64,000 bases of DNA from ZC4RG36 sp964652205. GTDB taxonomy: Bacteria; Chloroflexota; Anaerolineae; Aggregatilineales; Phototrophicaceae. Location of the stretch: assembly GCA_964652205.1 (NCBI GenBank), contig CAZZAO010000004.1, positions 1-64,000 of the forward strand, written 5' to 3'. This document shows positions 8,974 to 17,200 of the stretch, piece after piece. A program made the position numbers and the translations under genes. Below the pieces are notes generated by a model, which was not told the origin of the DNA, ran no database searches, and worked only from the letters and a program-made list of their open reading frames with translations. Positions within the stretch are counted from its first letter, which is position 1, and the number at the start of each line of letters is the position of its first letter.

Positions 8974-10113
8974 ATGCTCCCAAATCGCAAACAGCCGCTT
9001 GATTTCCGTAAAAACGAAGTCGCCTACGTCATGCAGCGCTGGAAGTCCGCTGAGTCTTGCTCGCTGATCGGCATCGGCAGCGCAGGCAAGTCAAACCTGA
9101 TTCAACATCTGGCGGATGACGACGTGCAGGCGCATTATCTCGAAGGTCGAGCGCCGCACTTTAAGGCGATTGTCATCGACCCGAACTTGCTCGCGCCAAT
9201 GCCGCCGAACTCCGCCGATGAAGCGATTCGCTGCTGGGCCGGTTACGAGCTGTTGATGCACCGGCTGTTTCTGGCCTTTTACCCGTTCGAGCAACTGGGT
9301 AGCGACGCCGAGCGCTTCTATGAGACCTATCAGGCGCTTCAGGACGGCACTAACCCACTCTACGCCAGCATGGGGATTCGCTACTTCGAGCTGGGCTTGC
9401 AGTTCTTTATGCGCCGCGACATTCAGGTCGTCTTTCTGCTCGATGAATTCGAGGCGCTGTTAAGCGCGCTGCCGGTCAAGTTCTTCCTGACGCTGCGCGG
9501 CCTGCGCGACGCGCACAAGCGCCAGTTGAGCTTTGCCACCTTCTCGCGTGCGCCGCTGCCGGTGCTGGCCGAGCGCATGAACATTCCGCCGCTCGACTTC
9601 GAGCCGTTCGCCGAGTTGTTCACCGACAACGTCTACTATATCGGCCCCTATGCGGATGCCGACGCGCGCCGGATGGTCGATGAGCTGCTCAAACGCGCGA
9701 ACCTGAGCTACGGCGAAGCCGTCATTCAGTTCCTGCTCGACGCCAGCGGTCGTTATGCGGGTCTGCTGCGGGCCAGCGCGCGGGCCTTCGAGCCGTTCAG
9801 CGCGCAGTTGATTACGCCAGAGACGATTCCGAGCCTGACGACGCAGCTTGCCGTCAGAGCGCCTGTCCGCGCCGAGCTGCAAACGATCTGGAGCAGCCTG
9901 ACGCTGATTGAACAGCGCGTGCTCAAGTCGGTCGCTCGGCTGACGCCGCATAACGTCACCGAGGAAACTGAGCGCGGCGTGACGATGCTGGTGCAAAAAC
10001 GGCTGCTCAAGCTCGACCGGGCGCAGCAGAAGCTCGAAATTCAGCCGCCATTATTTCAGGCCTTTGTCGCGGCAAATCCGACGATGACGACTGGCACGGC
10101 ATCGTCTTTTTAG
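8974..10113 (+). CDS. P-loop ATPase, AAA/STAND-like, with a probable C-terminal winged helix
   Basis: 379 residues from the ATG at 8974, preceded by AGGA seven bases upstream. A GTG at 8953 is in frame but lacks a Shine-Dalgarno sequence. The Walker A loop is GIGSAGKS (about 33-40) and Walker B is VVFLLDEFEAL (about 152-162). An arginine-rich sensor region (FATFSRAPLP) follows. The last 80 residues resemble a winged helix (LIEQRVLKSVARL to LVQKRLLKLD). This architecture fits ATPases that couple nucleotide binding to DNA or protein contacts. The gene stands alone between a divergent membrane protein and yigZ, and its partner is unknown. Confidence 0.72.
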   Translation: MLPNRKQPLDFRKNEVAYVMQRWKSAESCSLIGIGSAGKSNLIQHLADDDVQAHYLEGRAPHFKAIVIDPNLLAPMPPNSADEAIRCWAGYELLMHRLFLAFYPFEQLGSDAERFYETYQALQDGTNPLYASMGIRYFELGLQFFMRRDIQVVFLLDEFEALLSALPVKFFLTLRGLRDAHKRQLSFATFSRAPLPVLAERMNIPPLDFEPFAELFTDNVYYIGPYADADARRMVDELLKRANLSYGEAVIQFLLDASGRYAGLLRASARAFEPFSAQLITPETIPSLTTQLAVRAPVRAELQTIWSSLTLIEQRVLKSVARLTPHNVTEETERGVTMLVQKRLLKLDRAQQKLEIQPPLFQAFVAANPTMTTGTASSF

Positions 10114-10158
10114 TCCGTCCTAACTATACGAACGAATTGCGCTTCCTGAGCGAGGGTG

Positions 10159-10773
10159 ATGGCTGATTATCGAATTCCTGCCGCAACACGCCGAATCGAA
10201 ATTGAGGTGATAAAGTCGCGCTTCATCGCCACGGCGGGCTGCGTGTCGAGCGGTGACGAGGCCAAAGCCTTTCTGAGCGCCGTCCGCGCCGAAATGCCCG
10301 ATGCCAGTCATCATGTCTACGCCTTTCGTGTCGGCTTCGGTAACAGCGTCACCGAGGGGTTGAGCGACGATGGCGAGCCATCCGGCACGTCCGGCCCGCC
10401 GGTGATGGCGGTCGTGCGCGGCGCAGAGATCGGCGACATCATCGTGGTCGTCACGCGCTATTTCGGCGGAACCAAACTCGGCGCCGGCGGGCTGGTTCGC
10501 GCCTATAGCGACGCCGCGCGCGAAGTGCTGATGGAGCTTCCGACGGCGCTGAAGATCGAGAAGGCGCTGCTCGGAATCGACCTGCCCTACCCGCTCTATC
10601 AACTGACGCTGCGGCTGATCGAAGCGCATGGCGGCATCGTCGAAGAGGCGACGTTTGCCGGTGATGTGACGGTGCTGGCGCGCTTCCCGGTCAAAGCGGT
10701 CGATAGCTTCACGATTGCCCTGCGTGACCTCTCCGCAGGCCGCGTCACTCCGGTCGAGCTTGAACGCGGCTAA
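10159..10773 (+). CDS. YigZ/IMPACT family protein
   Basis: About 204 residues. The N-terminal half carries the UPF0029/Impact signature: IEVIKSRFIATAG, ASHHVYAFRVG, SDDGEPSGTSGPP and VVVTRYFGGTKLGAGGLVRAY. The C-terminal half is the DUF1949-like alpha/beta domain. Eukaryotic IMPACT regulates translation through GCN2. Bacterial YigZ has been linked to nucleic-acid binding but has no agreed reaction. A GTG at 10156 directly precedes the ATG at 10159 and GAGGG lies just upstream, so either could initiate. The end overlaps the convergent LCP gene by four bases. Confidence 0.9.
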   Translation: MADYRIPAATRRIEIEVIKSRFIATAGCVSSGDEAKAFLSAVRAEMPDASHHVYAFRVGFGNSVTEGLSDDGEPSGTSGPPVMAVVRGAEIGDIIVVVTRYFGGTKLGAGGLVRAYSDAAREVLMELPTALKIEKALLGIDLPYPLYQLTLRLIEAHGGIVEEATFAGDVTVLARFPVKAVDSFTIALRDLSAGRVTPVELERG

Positions 10774-12068
10774 GGCGTCACCGGCGTTCCGCCATCATCG
10801 GTGTTGAACGGCGGCTTCGGCGGCAGGACGCCATAGGTGCATGACTTGTAAGCGCTGCCGATGACGACGCGAAAATCGGTTTTGCGGTTGGCGTCCGGCT
10901 GAATGACGATCCCGGCATCGCTGACGCGCAGGATCGACTTGAGCGTGCTGAGCGTCGTCCCTTTGCTACTGCCGGTGTAGTCGAAAATCGCGTTGTAGGT
11001 CTGAGTCGGCGCAGGCTGCGGGTTGACGACCGGCGTAAAACCCTCGACCGACAGCCGGTCGTAGGCGACCTGAGTGAAGTCACGGAAGCCGCTGGCATTG
11101 ACGATCTCGATAGACGGATGCTCCTGAGCGATTTGGCTGCTGGTCGGAGGCGTCAGGAAGCGCTGCATCAGCACGCCGATGGCGGCCTGAACGGGCAGCA
11201 GCACACTCGCGCCGTCAGGCGACGTCCAGCCATTGACTTCGACATTCTGGCGGAAGGTATATGAGGCGATCCGGCTGGAATCAAGCGAGAGCGCCAGCGG
11301 CGTCAGGTCGATCAGGTCTTGCGCGGTCAGGTCGGTCGTGACGATTTCAGTCACCTGCGGCCATAATTCGCTGATCTGGTTGGTCAGGCCGAGCGCATGG
11401 ATACGATTCCAGAGCGCGCGCAGCATTGCCTGCTGGCGGCGTCCACGGTCGAAATCGCTGCTGGTATGGCGGCTGCGGACATACCACAACGCCAGATAAC
11501 CGTCGAAGTGGTGGACGCCGACCGGCAGCGTGAACCATTCCCAGTTATCCTCAATTTTCGGGTCGAGATCGTTCTGCTTGAGCTTCCAGTCCTGAATCGC
11601 GCAGTCAACCGAAAGTTCCACGCCGCCAACATCGTCGACAATCTGCTGGAAGCCATTGAAATCAACGCGGGCGAAATGGTCAATCGTGATGCCGAGGTTA
11701 TACTCAATCGTCGCTTCGAGCAGCTTCGCCCCGCCCTCGCCGTTATGCTCGCCGTGGCCGAACGCCGTATTGATGCGCTGCATCTCCCATCCGGGAATAT
11801 AGACGTAAAGGTCGCGCGGAATCGAGAGCATCGACACGGTGTCAGCAGTTCGGTTGACGGAAATGACCAGCATGACATCGGTGCGTCCGGCGTCAACAGT
11901 GATGGTCGTATCGCTGCCAAGCAGCAGCGTGTTGACAATGTCCGCGCCGTATTTGTCGGCCAGCGGCATCGGGTTGGGGCGATCTGCCTGAGCGCCGACC
12001 GATGTCTCTACCTGACCGGGTGAGAGAAGGAACGCGATGAAAATAGCGAAAACAGCGGTTTTGAGCAC
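10770..12068 (-). CDS. LytR-CpsA-Psr (LCP) family cell-wall glycopolymer ligase with LytR_C domain
   Basis: 432 residues starting at GTG 12068. A hydrophobic export segment covers residues 4-18. The LCP domain (about 45-260) begins NTLLLGSDTT and includes TDVMLVISVN, MLSIPRDLYVYIPG, RINTAFGHGE and DHFARVDFNGF. The Arg and Asp residues expected to bind pyrophosphate and magnesium are present. A LytR_C domain follows at about 325-412 (IEIVNASGFRD). LCP proteins move polyprenyl-linked glycopolymers onto peptidoglycan at the outer face of the membrane. Together with the L,D-transpeptidase and M23 genes elsewhere in the window, it supports a peptidoglycan wall. Confidence 0.92.
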   Translation of the reverse strand: MLKTAVFAIFIAFLLSPGQVETSVGAQADRPNPMPLADKYGADIVNTLLLGSDTTITVDAGRTDVMLVISVNRTADTVSMLSIPRDLYVYIPGWEMQRINTAFGHGEHNGEGGAKLLEATIEYNLGITIDHFARVDFNGFQQIVDDVGGVELSVDCAIQDWKLKQNDLDPKIEDNWEWFTLPVGVHHFDGYLALWYVRSRHTSSDFDRGRRQQAMLRALWNRIHALGLTNQISELWPQVTEIVTTDLTAQDLIDLTPLALSLDSSRIASYTFRQNVEVNGWTSPDGASVLLPVQAAIGVLMQRFLTPPTSSQIAQEHPSIEIVNASGFRDFTQVAYDRLSVEGFTPVVNPQPAPTQTYNAIFDYTGSSKGTTLSTLKSILRVSDAGIVIQPDANRKTDFRVVIGSAYKSCTYGVLPPKPPFNTDDGGTPVTP

Positions 12069-12178
12069 AGAAAGTCATCCTGAGCCGGGGCGCGCCGAAC
12101 AGTGAGTCGTCTGTAGTACAGGTTCATTCCGCCGATCAGCGCGCCGCTGTCAGGGACCCGTGCAGAAAACGTCTGGAA

Positions 12179-14188
12179 TCAGTCGCCCAGCGTCCGCGAA
12201 ATGTGCAGTTTAGCGTCCTTGAGCGTGCTGTTGTCCGGGTCAAGGCTCTCGGCGCGGGCGAGAAAGTCACGCGCCTCGTCGGCCTGATCGTCTTCGTACA
12301 GGAACCGCCCGGTCAGCGCCAGCAGCGAAACGGCATCGGCATTGATTGCCAGACCCTGATTGAGATACTCGAAAGCCAGTTCACTCTCGTCGGAATCCCA
12401 CAGTGTTTGCGCCAGCAAGGCCGTGATGTCCGAATCTTCAGGCAGCAGTTTCTGTCCGTCGAGCAGCGTTTCGAGCGCTGCCGCCGTATCGCCAGCATTG
12501 ACGTAAGCGCGCGCCAGCAGAAGATAGACCTGGCTGAACGATTGAGCTTCTTCGAGCGCGTCTTCGAGGAAGTCAATATCGGCGTCGTCGAGCGGTTGTC
12601 CGGCGTTGACCGTATCGGAAATCGCGCCGAGGTGGAACTCAAAGTCCGGGTCAGCGGCGCTCAGGAACAGGCGCTCGATGTCGGCCAGCGCGGTCAGGTT
12701 ATCGGTCAGTTCCTCCGCCTGTTCTAACTGCGCGTGGGCTTCGCTGCCGCGCTCGGCAGACAACAGCGCCGCAGCCAGGTTGACATGGGCAAAATAGCGC
12801 TCTGGCGTTTTCTCAACGGCCCCCTTGAGAATCCTGACTCCCGGCGCGACATCCTCGACCAACTGAAACGAGTCGATGACAGCGCGCGTCCGTTCCCCGG
12901 TTGTGTCGAGGTCAACCAGCCGCCGAAAGGCAGGCCACAGTCGGTCGTCATCGGCTTCAGCCAGCAGCAGCGCCCGCCGATAAACCGCCTCGACGTTGTC
13001 CGGTTCACGCTCCAGAACGGCATCATAGGACGCCACGGCTTCGTTGAGCATCTGGACGATGTCGCGGCTGCCTTCCGCCAGCATGTAACGCGGCATGACC
13101 ATGCCGTTGAGCCGCATAGCCGTCAGAATCTCCCCGTAGCGCAGCAAGAGCGACACGCTGGTCACTTCATCCTGAATCGAGCGCTGATAAACATCAACCA
13201 TGTCATCGAGGCGGCGCGCTTTCAGGAACAGCTCGGCCATTGCCTGCCGGACAATCACATCCTCATGGTGCAGCGCGACCGCCTCGCGGATCAGCTTGAG
13301 CGCCTTATCCTCGCCTTTTGGCCCGGTTTCATAAGCAGCAGTCGCCAGAATGACAGCAGGCAGCGGCGTATCAGGAAAGGCTTCGATCAACGAATCGCTG
13401 GTGGGCAGGAGCGAATCACGCCCAATCTCGGTTTTCCAAGCCCGCGCGGCCAGGCTGGTAACCAGCCCCGGCCCGAACGTCCCGCCAACGGCTTGCCCCA
13501 GTTCGATCAGGGCCGTCTCGTCCTCAACAATCGCGTCGTCCGGCCAGTCTGCCCCCCAGAGCGCCAGCAGCAGCTCGTTTTCCCAGGCGAAGGATTCGGC
13601 TAACAACGATTCGACCGCCTTTGACGCATACGCGCCCGGCGCATAGAGCGGCGCAACCGGCGCAACCGCCTCGGTTCCGAGCAGCGCGACGATCTCGGAA
13701 GCGACCTGCGGCAGCAGCGTAATCAGCCCATTCCAGTCATCGGCGCTGTAGGTCAGCACCGGGTTCTCAGCGTCATCCCCGGCAGCATCAATCTCGACCT
13801 CGAGCGCCAGCGTCCAGACGCGGCCTTCCCGTTCAAGCGTCCCCCAGACGGCAACATTCTCATCCAGCCCGTCGATCTCAAAATCATCGACGCCGAACTG
13901 CGACAGGTTAATGTCCCAATCGAAGGAGTCCGGCTCGCCTTCAAGCTGTGTAAATACGCGGTAGACGATCAATTCGCTCCAGTATTCGAGCAAAAAGCCG
14001 AGCGCCGTCAGCAAGCCCATCGCCGCCTCAGGGTTAGAGTCACTCTTGAGCGGCCACAGACCGACACGAAAGCGGGCGCGCTCGACCAGCGTTCCGAGCG
14101 CCAGCGGCTCCGCTCCCGCAGGCTGCGCCGCTAACTGCGACTTCGTCCCGCGCGCCTGCGCGATCAGCCGATTTGCCAGGTCTTGCAT
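12179..14188 (-). CDS. tetratricopeptide-repeat protein
   Basis: 669 residues, acidic and mostly helical. The C-terminal two thirds hold successive TPR-like pairs: AVASYDAVLEREPDNVEAVY, FAHVNLAAALLSAERG, VYLLLARAYVNAGDTAAALE and FEYLNQGLAINADAVSLLAL. The N-terminal 170 residues (VGLWPLKSDSNPEAAMGLLT, WDINLSQFGVDDFEIDGL) are a separate alpha/beta region I do not recognise. There is no signal peptide or membrane segment, so it is probably a cytoplasmic scaffold. It lies upstream of the LCP gene on the same strand with about 110 bases between them. Confidence 0.78.
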   Translation of the reverse strand: MQDLANRLIAQARGTKSQLAAQPAGAEPLALGTLVERARFRVGLWPLKSDSNPEAAMGLLTALGFLLEYWSELIVYRVFTQLEGEPDSFDWDINLSQFGVDDFEIDGLDENVAVWGTLEREGRVWTLALEVEIDAAGDDAENPVLTYSADDWNGLITLLPQVASEIVALLGTEAVAPVAPLYAPGAYASKAVESLLAESFAWENELLLALWGADWPDDAIVEDETALIELGQAVGGTFGPGLVTSLAARAWKTEIGRDSLLPTSDSLIEAFPDTPLPAVILATAAYETGPKGEDKALKLIREAVALHHEDVIVRQAMAELFLKARRLDDMVDVYQRSIQDEVTSVSLLLRYGEILTAMRLNGMVMPRYMLAEGSRDIVQMLNEAVASYDAVLEREPDNVEAVYRRALLLAEADDDRLWPAFRRLVDLDTTGERTRAVIDSFQLVEDVAPGVRILKGAVEKTPERYFAHVNLAAALLSAERGSEAHAQLEQAEELTDNLTALADIERLFLSAADPDFEFHLGAISDTVNAGQPLDDADIDFLEDALEEAQSFSQVYLLLARAYVNAGDTAAALETLLDGQKLLPEDSDITALLAQTLWDSDESELAFEYLNQGLAINADAVSLLALTGRFLYEDDQADEARDFLARAESLDPDNSTLKDAKLHISRTLGD

Positions 14189-14281
14189 CTGATTCCGCTC
14201 CTTCAGCCAGGCTGCGCCTCATCATCGGCGCTTCGATGCCATTTGGCCGACGATGGTAGCACACAATCGCGGCCAGCAAAC

Positions 14282-14318
14282 AAAAATCCGCCTCGCCGGT
14301 CGGGCCGACAAGGCGGAT
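14282..14318 (-). terminator. intrinsic terminator after the 14346-15569 SH3 gene
   Basis: ATCCGCCT (14286-14293) pairs with AGGCGGAT (14311-14318). The loop contains a second small hairpin (CCGGTCGGG). Read on the minus strand, the stem is followed by a run of five T. Confidence 0.75.
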
Positions 14319-14345
14319 CTCTCGATTCTCTCATCTCCACGCCGG

Positions 14346-15569
14346 TCAGCCGACAGCAGCCACACCGCCGTTGGCATAGGCGTCATTAATCAGCGCGGCG
14401 TTATCGAGGTTGCCACGGATCAGGATGTACTGGCCGTAAACCCACCCCTGGCCGAAATCACCCTGTACCAGATACCAGATCTGATCTCTGGCATAGCCGA
14501 GGATGGTGAGCTGGCTGCCGCCCTGCACGACTGCTATCGAGGTGTAGGACGGGCCGGGGCCGAGGCGGATATTGACCGCGCCGGTATTGATGATGGCAAT
14601 GGGCAGCGCCAGCGTCGGCACAGAAGGGGCGCCGACAACGCCGGGGGGCTGAACCGGCGCGCTGCCGCCCTGCCCCCAGTTATCAGTCGTCGTGCCGTTA
14701 CGGACGCGCACGCTGTCGAATGGCAGGGTCCCGCTGCGGCCATTGCCCAGTTGAACGTGGACGCGGCCATCGCTGTTATTGCCGAGCAGATATGCTTCGT
14801 CGCCTTCGACCAGAATATCTGCGCCGCCGCTGTCGAGGTTGAGCGCAATCACTTTGGCGGCGACAGTGACGACCGTGCCAAATTGCGCCGACAGCGCCTT
14901 GAAAATCTTGCCATCCTCAACCCAGCCTGCGCCATTCGGCGTGATGATCTGGAGCCACTGAATGCCTTCATTGCTGGTCGAGCCGATGATGGCATAGTCA
15001 GTGGGATCATCGCGGAAAAGTGTGGTCACTTTACCGGCGCGCTGCGATGGACTGTTGAAAACGTCGAGCGATGAGGCCATGACTCGCGCGCGGAATCTGG
15101 CATAATAACCGGTCGAGATCGGGATGGCCGCTGCGCCCTGAACCGGCGCGCCGCCGCCCTGCCCCAGACCCGGCAGGCCGATAGTCACCGGGCCAGTCAC
15201 GGGAATGACCGCTGCCGCGACGATATTCGAGGTGTCGATCATCGGGACATTGCTGAAGTCGCCGCGCGCCAGCAGGAAATTGATGTTGACCCAGCCGTTG
15301 CCGACTGCCGTCGCCACGTAGTACCAGACTTTATCTTTAGCAATGCCGAGTACCGGCAGTTCAGTGCCGCCGACAAGGGTGACAATGCTGGTGTACTGCG
15401 CGCCGGGGCCGCTGCGGACGTTGAGGAAACTGGTATTGACGACCAGAATCGGCACTGCGAGCCGGGCCTGTTCCGCCGGGGCGGCCAGCGTCGGCGTGGC
15501 GGGCGCAAAACCCACCAGAGCCAGAGAGAGCAGCAAAGTTGCTGCAACTGCACGCCAGAGAGTTTTCAT
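14346..15569 (-). CDS. exported protein with three SH3-like domains
   Basis: About 407 residues from the ATG at 15569, chosen because AGGAG lies seven bases upstream and a signal peptide follows at once (MKTLWRAVAATLLLSLALVG, cleavage near TLAAP). The frame is open further upstream but that part is polar and unlike coding sequence. SH3b units lie at about 38-105 (NVRSGPGAQY) and 325-395 (NIRLGPGPSY). A more divergent SH3-like unit lies between them (SLDVFNSPSQRAGKV). Linkers are rich in Gly, Gln and Pro. It is presumably a cell-wall or surface binding protein. An intrinsic terminator follows. Confidence 0.85.
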   Translation of the reverse strand: MKTLWRAVAATLLLSLALVGFAPATPTLAAPAEQARLAVPILVVNTSFLNVRSGPGAQYTSIVTLVGGTELPVLGIAKDKVWYYVATAVGNGWVNINFLLARGDFSNVPMIDTSNIVAAAVIPVTGPVTIGLPGLGQGGGAPVQGAAAIPISTGYYARFRARVMASSLDVFNSPSQRAGKVTTLFRDDPTDYAIIGSTSNEGIQWLQIITPNGAGWVEDGKIFKALSAQFGTVVTVAAKVIALNLDSGGADILVEGDEAYLLGNNSDGRVHVQLGNGRSGTLPFDSVRVRNGTTTDNWGQGGSAPVQPPGVVGAPSVPTLALPIAIINTGAVNIRLGPGPSYTSIAVVQGGSQLTILGYARDQIWYLVQGDFGQGWVYGQYILIRGNLDNAALINDAYANGGVAAVG

Positions 15570-16011
15570 GATCTCGCTCCTGAAATGATTGACCGCAGAC
15601 GTCGCCGGTTTTAGAGACAAACTCAACGAATGATGCGTGACAAAACTAGCCTTCAGTATATTTAGAAACCAATTTCGTGCTGGACAACAGGCGATTCCAC
15701 GCCTGCCAGGCTCAGAGTCGGAAACTTCGGTGCTAATCGCTCGTCGGAAAGGCCACACAGTGTCCGCGTCACAACAGCCGCCGATTGTTTCAACACTCTA
15801 ACATCCGGGCAGCCTCACTGCCCCGATAAAAGTATAAAATAAGTTAGGAAAAGCGCAACGCCTGAAGGTAAGATTGGACGCGCAAGCGGCGACTCAACAG
15901 GGAGGCCGTCGCTCTTGCGTAGGGCAAGCGCAGCACAAAGCGCCCTCAAATGAAGGTATCTTCGAGGTATTCTCGTCTGTCAGGTTTGTGTCGGGTGTTC
16001 AAAGGTTGGCT
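15570..16011 (+). other. 442-base gap between divergent genes; leader of the L,D-transpeptidase with a strong hairpin
   Basis: No gene is supported here. A TATAAA/TAAAAT-rich stretch at 15833-15840 could be a -10 region. Downstream, ACG-CGCAAG-CGGCGAC (from 15878) pairs with GTCGC-CTTGCGT (to 15920), forming an imperfect long hairpin with internal bulges. A further GGGC/GCCC pairing lies at 15921-15945. I could not assign this to a known riboswitch class. Confidence 0.4.
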
Positions 16012-17061
16012 ATGAGACTGCGCGCGTTCGCCCCACTTCTGCTCGTCGTACCGCTGTTATCGGTCGTCCCGTTGGCGCTGGCGCAGGATGACTGCGGCAC
16101 CGGCGTGATGTGTATGGAAGTTGCGCTCGGCCTGCCTGACACGACCATGCGCGCCAATCCCGCGCCGGATGTCACCCAGATTCAGCCGGATGACAGCATC
16201 ATTTTCGACAGCAACTATCGCCGCATCCTGACGGCGACCGACATCTACGACGCGCCAAATGGCAACGTTAGCGGCAAGCTCGATCCCGGCTTCAACTTTG
16301 TCACCGCAGGCGACGACATCAACGGCTGGACGTCGATTAATCCCGGTGAGTATGTCCATAGCGACGTCCTCGGCCCGGCGACTGTGTCGCGCTTCGCCGG
16401 TGTGACCCTGCCCGACACGCTCGCCTACCCGATGGGCTGGCTGCTGGTCAACGTCGTGCCGAGCCGCGCTCCCGGCATTGATCCGGTCGATGGCGACGGC
16501 GCGCTGCTGCGCTATACCAAAGTCAACCTGTTCAGCAACACGGTCGATACCAACGGCTGGACGTGGTATCAGGTCGGCCCCGACCAGTGGGTGAACCAGA
16601 AAGCTGTCGCCCGCGTGCTGCCGGTCGACCGGCCTGATGGCGTCGAAACCGACCGCTGGGTGAGCGTTGACCTGTACGAGCAAATCCTGATCGCCTATGA
16701 AGGCACGAAACCAGTCTTTACCACGCTGATTTCGTCCGGGTTGAAGGACTGGGAAACCAACGAGGGGCTGTTCAAGGTTTACGACCGCTACCGCCGCGCC
16801 GTCATGAGCGGCGCTGCCGGTCAGCCAGACTATTACTACCTGCAAGCAGTCCCCTACATCCAATACTTCGACCATGATATCGGCCTGCACGGCACTTACT
16901 GGCATGACGGCTTCGGCTATCGTCACAGTCACGGCTGCGTCAACCTGTCGATCATGGACTCGATGTGGCTCTACAACTGGGGCGCGCCCGGCGCTGACCC
17001 GGCTGCCCCGAACGACGACGGCATCAACGTCTACGTCTGGAGCAGCGGCGAGTACAAGTAA
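16012..17061 (+). CDS. L,D-transpeptidase (YkuD family), exported
   Basis: 349 residues from the ATG at 16012, chosen for AAAGG six bases upstream and the signal peptide directly after it (MRLRAFAPLLLVVPLLSVVP). A SH3-like segment (IYDAPNGNVSG) precedes the catalytic region. The YkuD motif is complete: GLHGTYWHDGFGYRHSHGCV, with catalytic Cys309 and His307 in SHGCVNL. The family forms 3-3 crosslinks in peptidoglycan or attaches proteins to it, outside the membrane. The gene is monocistronic and is followed directly by a dispersed repeat and a perfect palindrome. Confidence 0.92.
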   Translation: MRLRAFAPLLLVVPLLSVVPLALAQDDCGTGVMCMEVALGLPDTTMRANPAPDVTQIQPDDSIIFDSNYRRILTATDIYDAPNGNVSGKLDPGFNFVTAGDDINGWTSINPGEYVHSDVLGPATVSRFAGVTLPDTLAYPMGWLLVNVVPSRAPGIDPVDGDGALLRYTKVNLFSNTVDTNGWTWYQVGPDQWVNQKAVARVLPVDRPDGVETDRWVSVDLYEQILIAYEGTKPVFTTLISSGLKDWETNEGLFKVYDRYRRAVMSGAAGQPDYYYLQAVPYIQYFDHDIGLHGTYWHDGFGYRHSHGCVNLSIMDSMWLYNWGAPGADPAAPNDDGINVYVWSSGEYK

Positions 17062-17090
17062 GGACTGAGCGCCGAGGACTGGGGACTGAG
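17060..17090 (+). repeat. dispersed GGACTGAG intergenic repeat, copy 1
   Basis: AAGGACTGAGCGCCGAGGAC followed by TGGGGACTGAGG begins at the stop codon of the L,D-transpeptidase. Related copies lie at 26281-26303, 43408-43436, 61601-61627 and, inverted, 61652-61685. The unit behaves as a heptamer, AGGACTG, repeated with small changes. Confidence 0.6.
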
Positions 17091-17130
17091 GAAGAAGCGC
17101 GAAGCAGAAATTTCTGCTTCGCGCTTCTTC
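17091..17130. terminator. perfect 40-base palindrome, probable terminator or stem-loop
   Basis: GAAGAAGCGCGAAGCAGAAA is followed directly by its exact reverse complement, a 20-bp stem with no loop bases other than those forced by folding. It sits between the L,D-transpeptidase and the hisZ-like gene. No T-run follows it, so termination is inferred from strength and position only. Confidence 0.5.
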
Positions 17131-17200
17131 CATTGTCGAACCGGCCTGCGACGCGCTATGATGATGTCGTCTTTTCACCCTCATCCTGGAGCAACCGCGC

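Noticed and set aside
15841..15945. A cyclic-di-GMP riboswitch in the L,D-transpeptidase leader
   Set aside because: Some GGACGC and GCAAG strings are suggestive, but the conserved core arrangement is not there.
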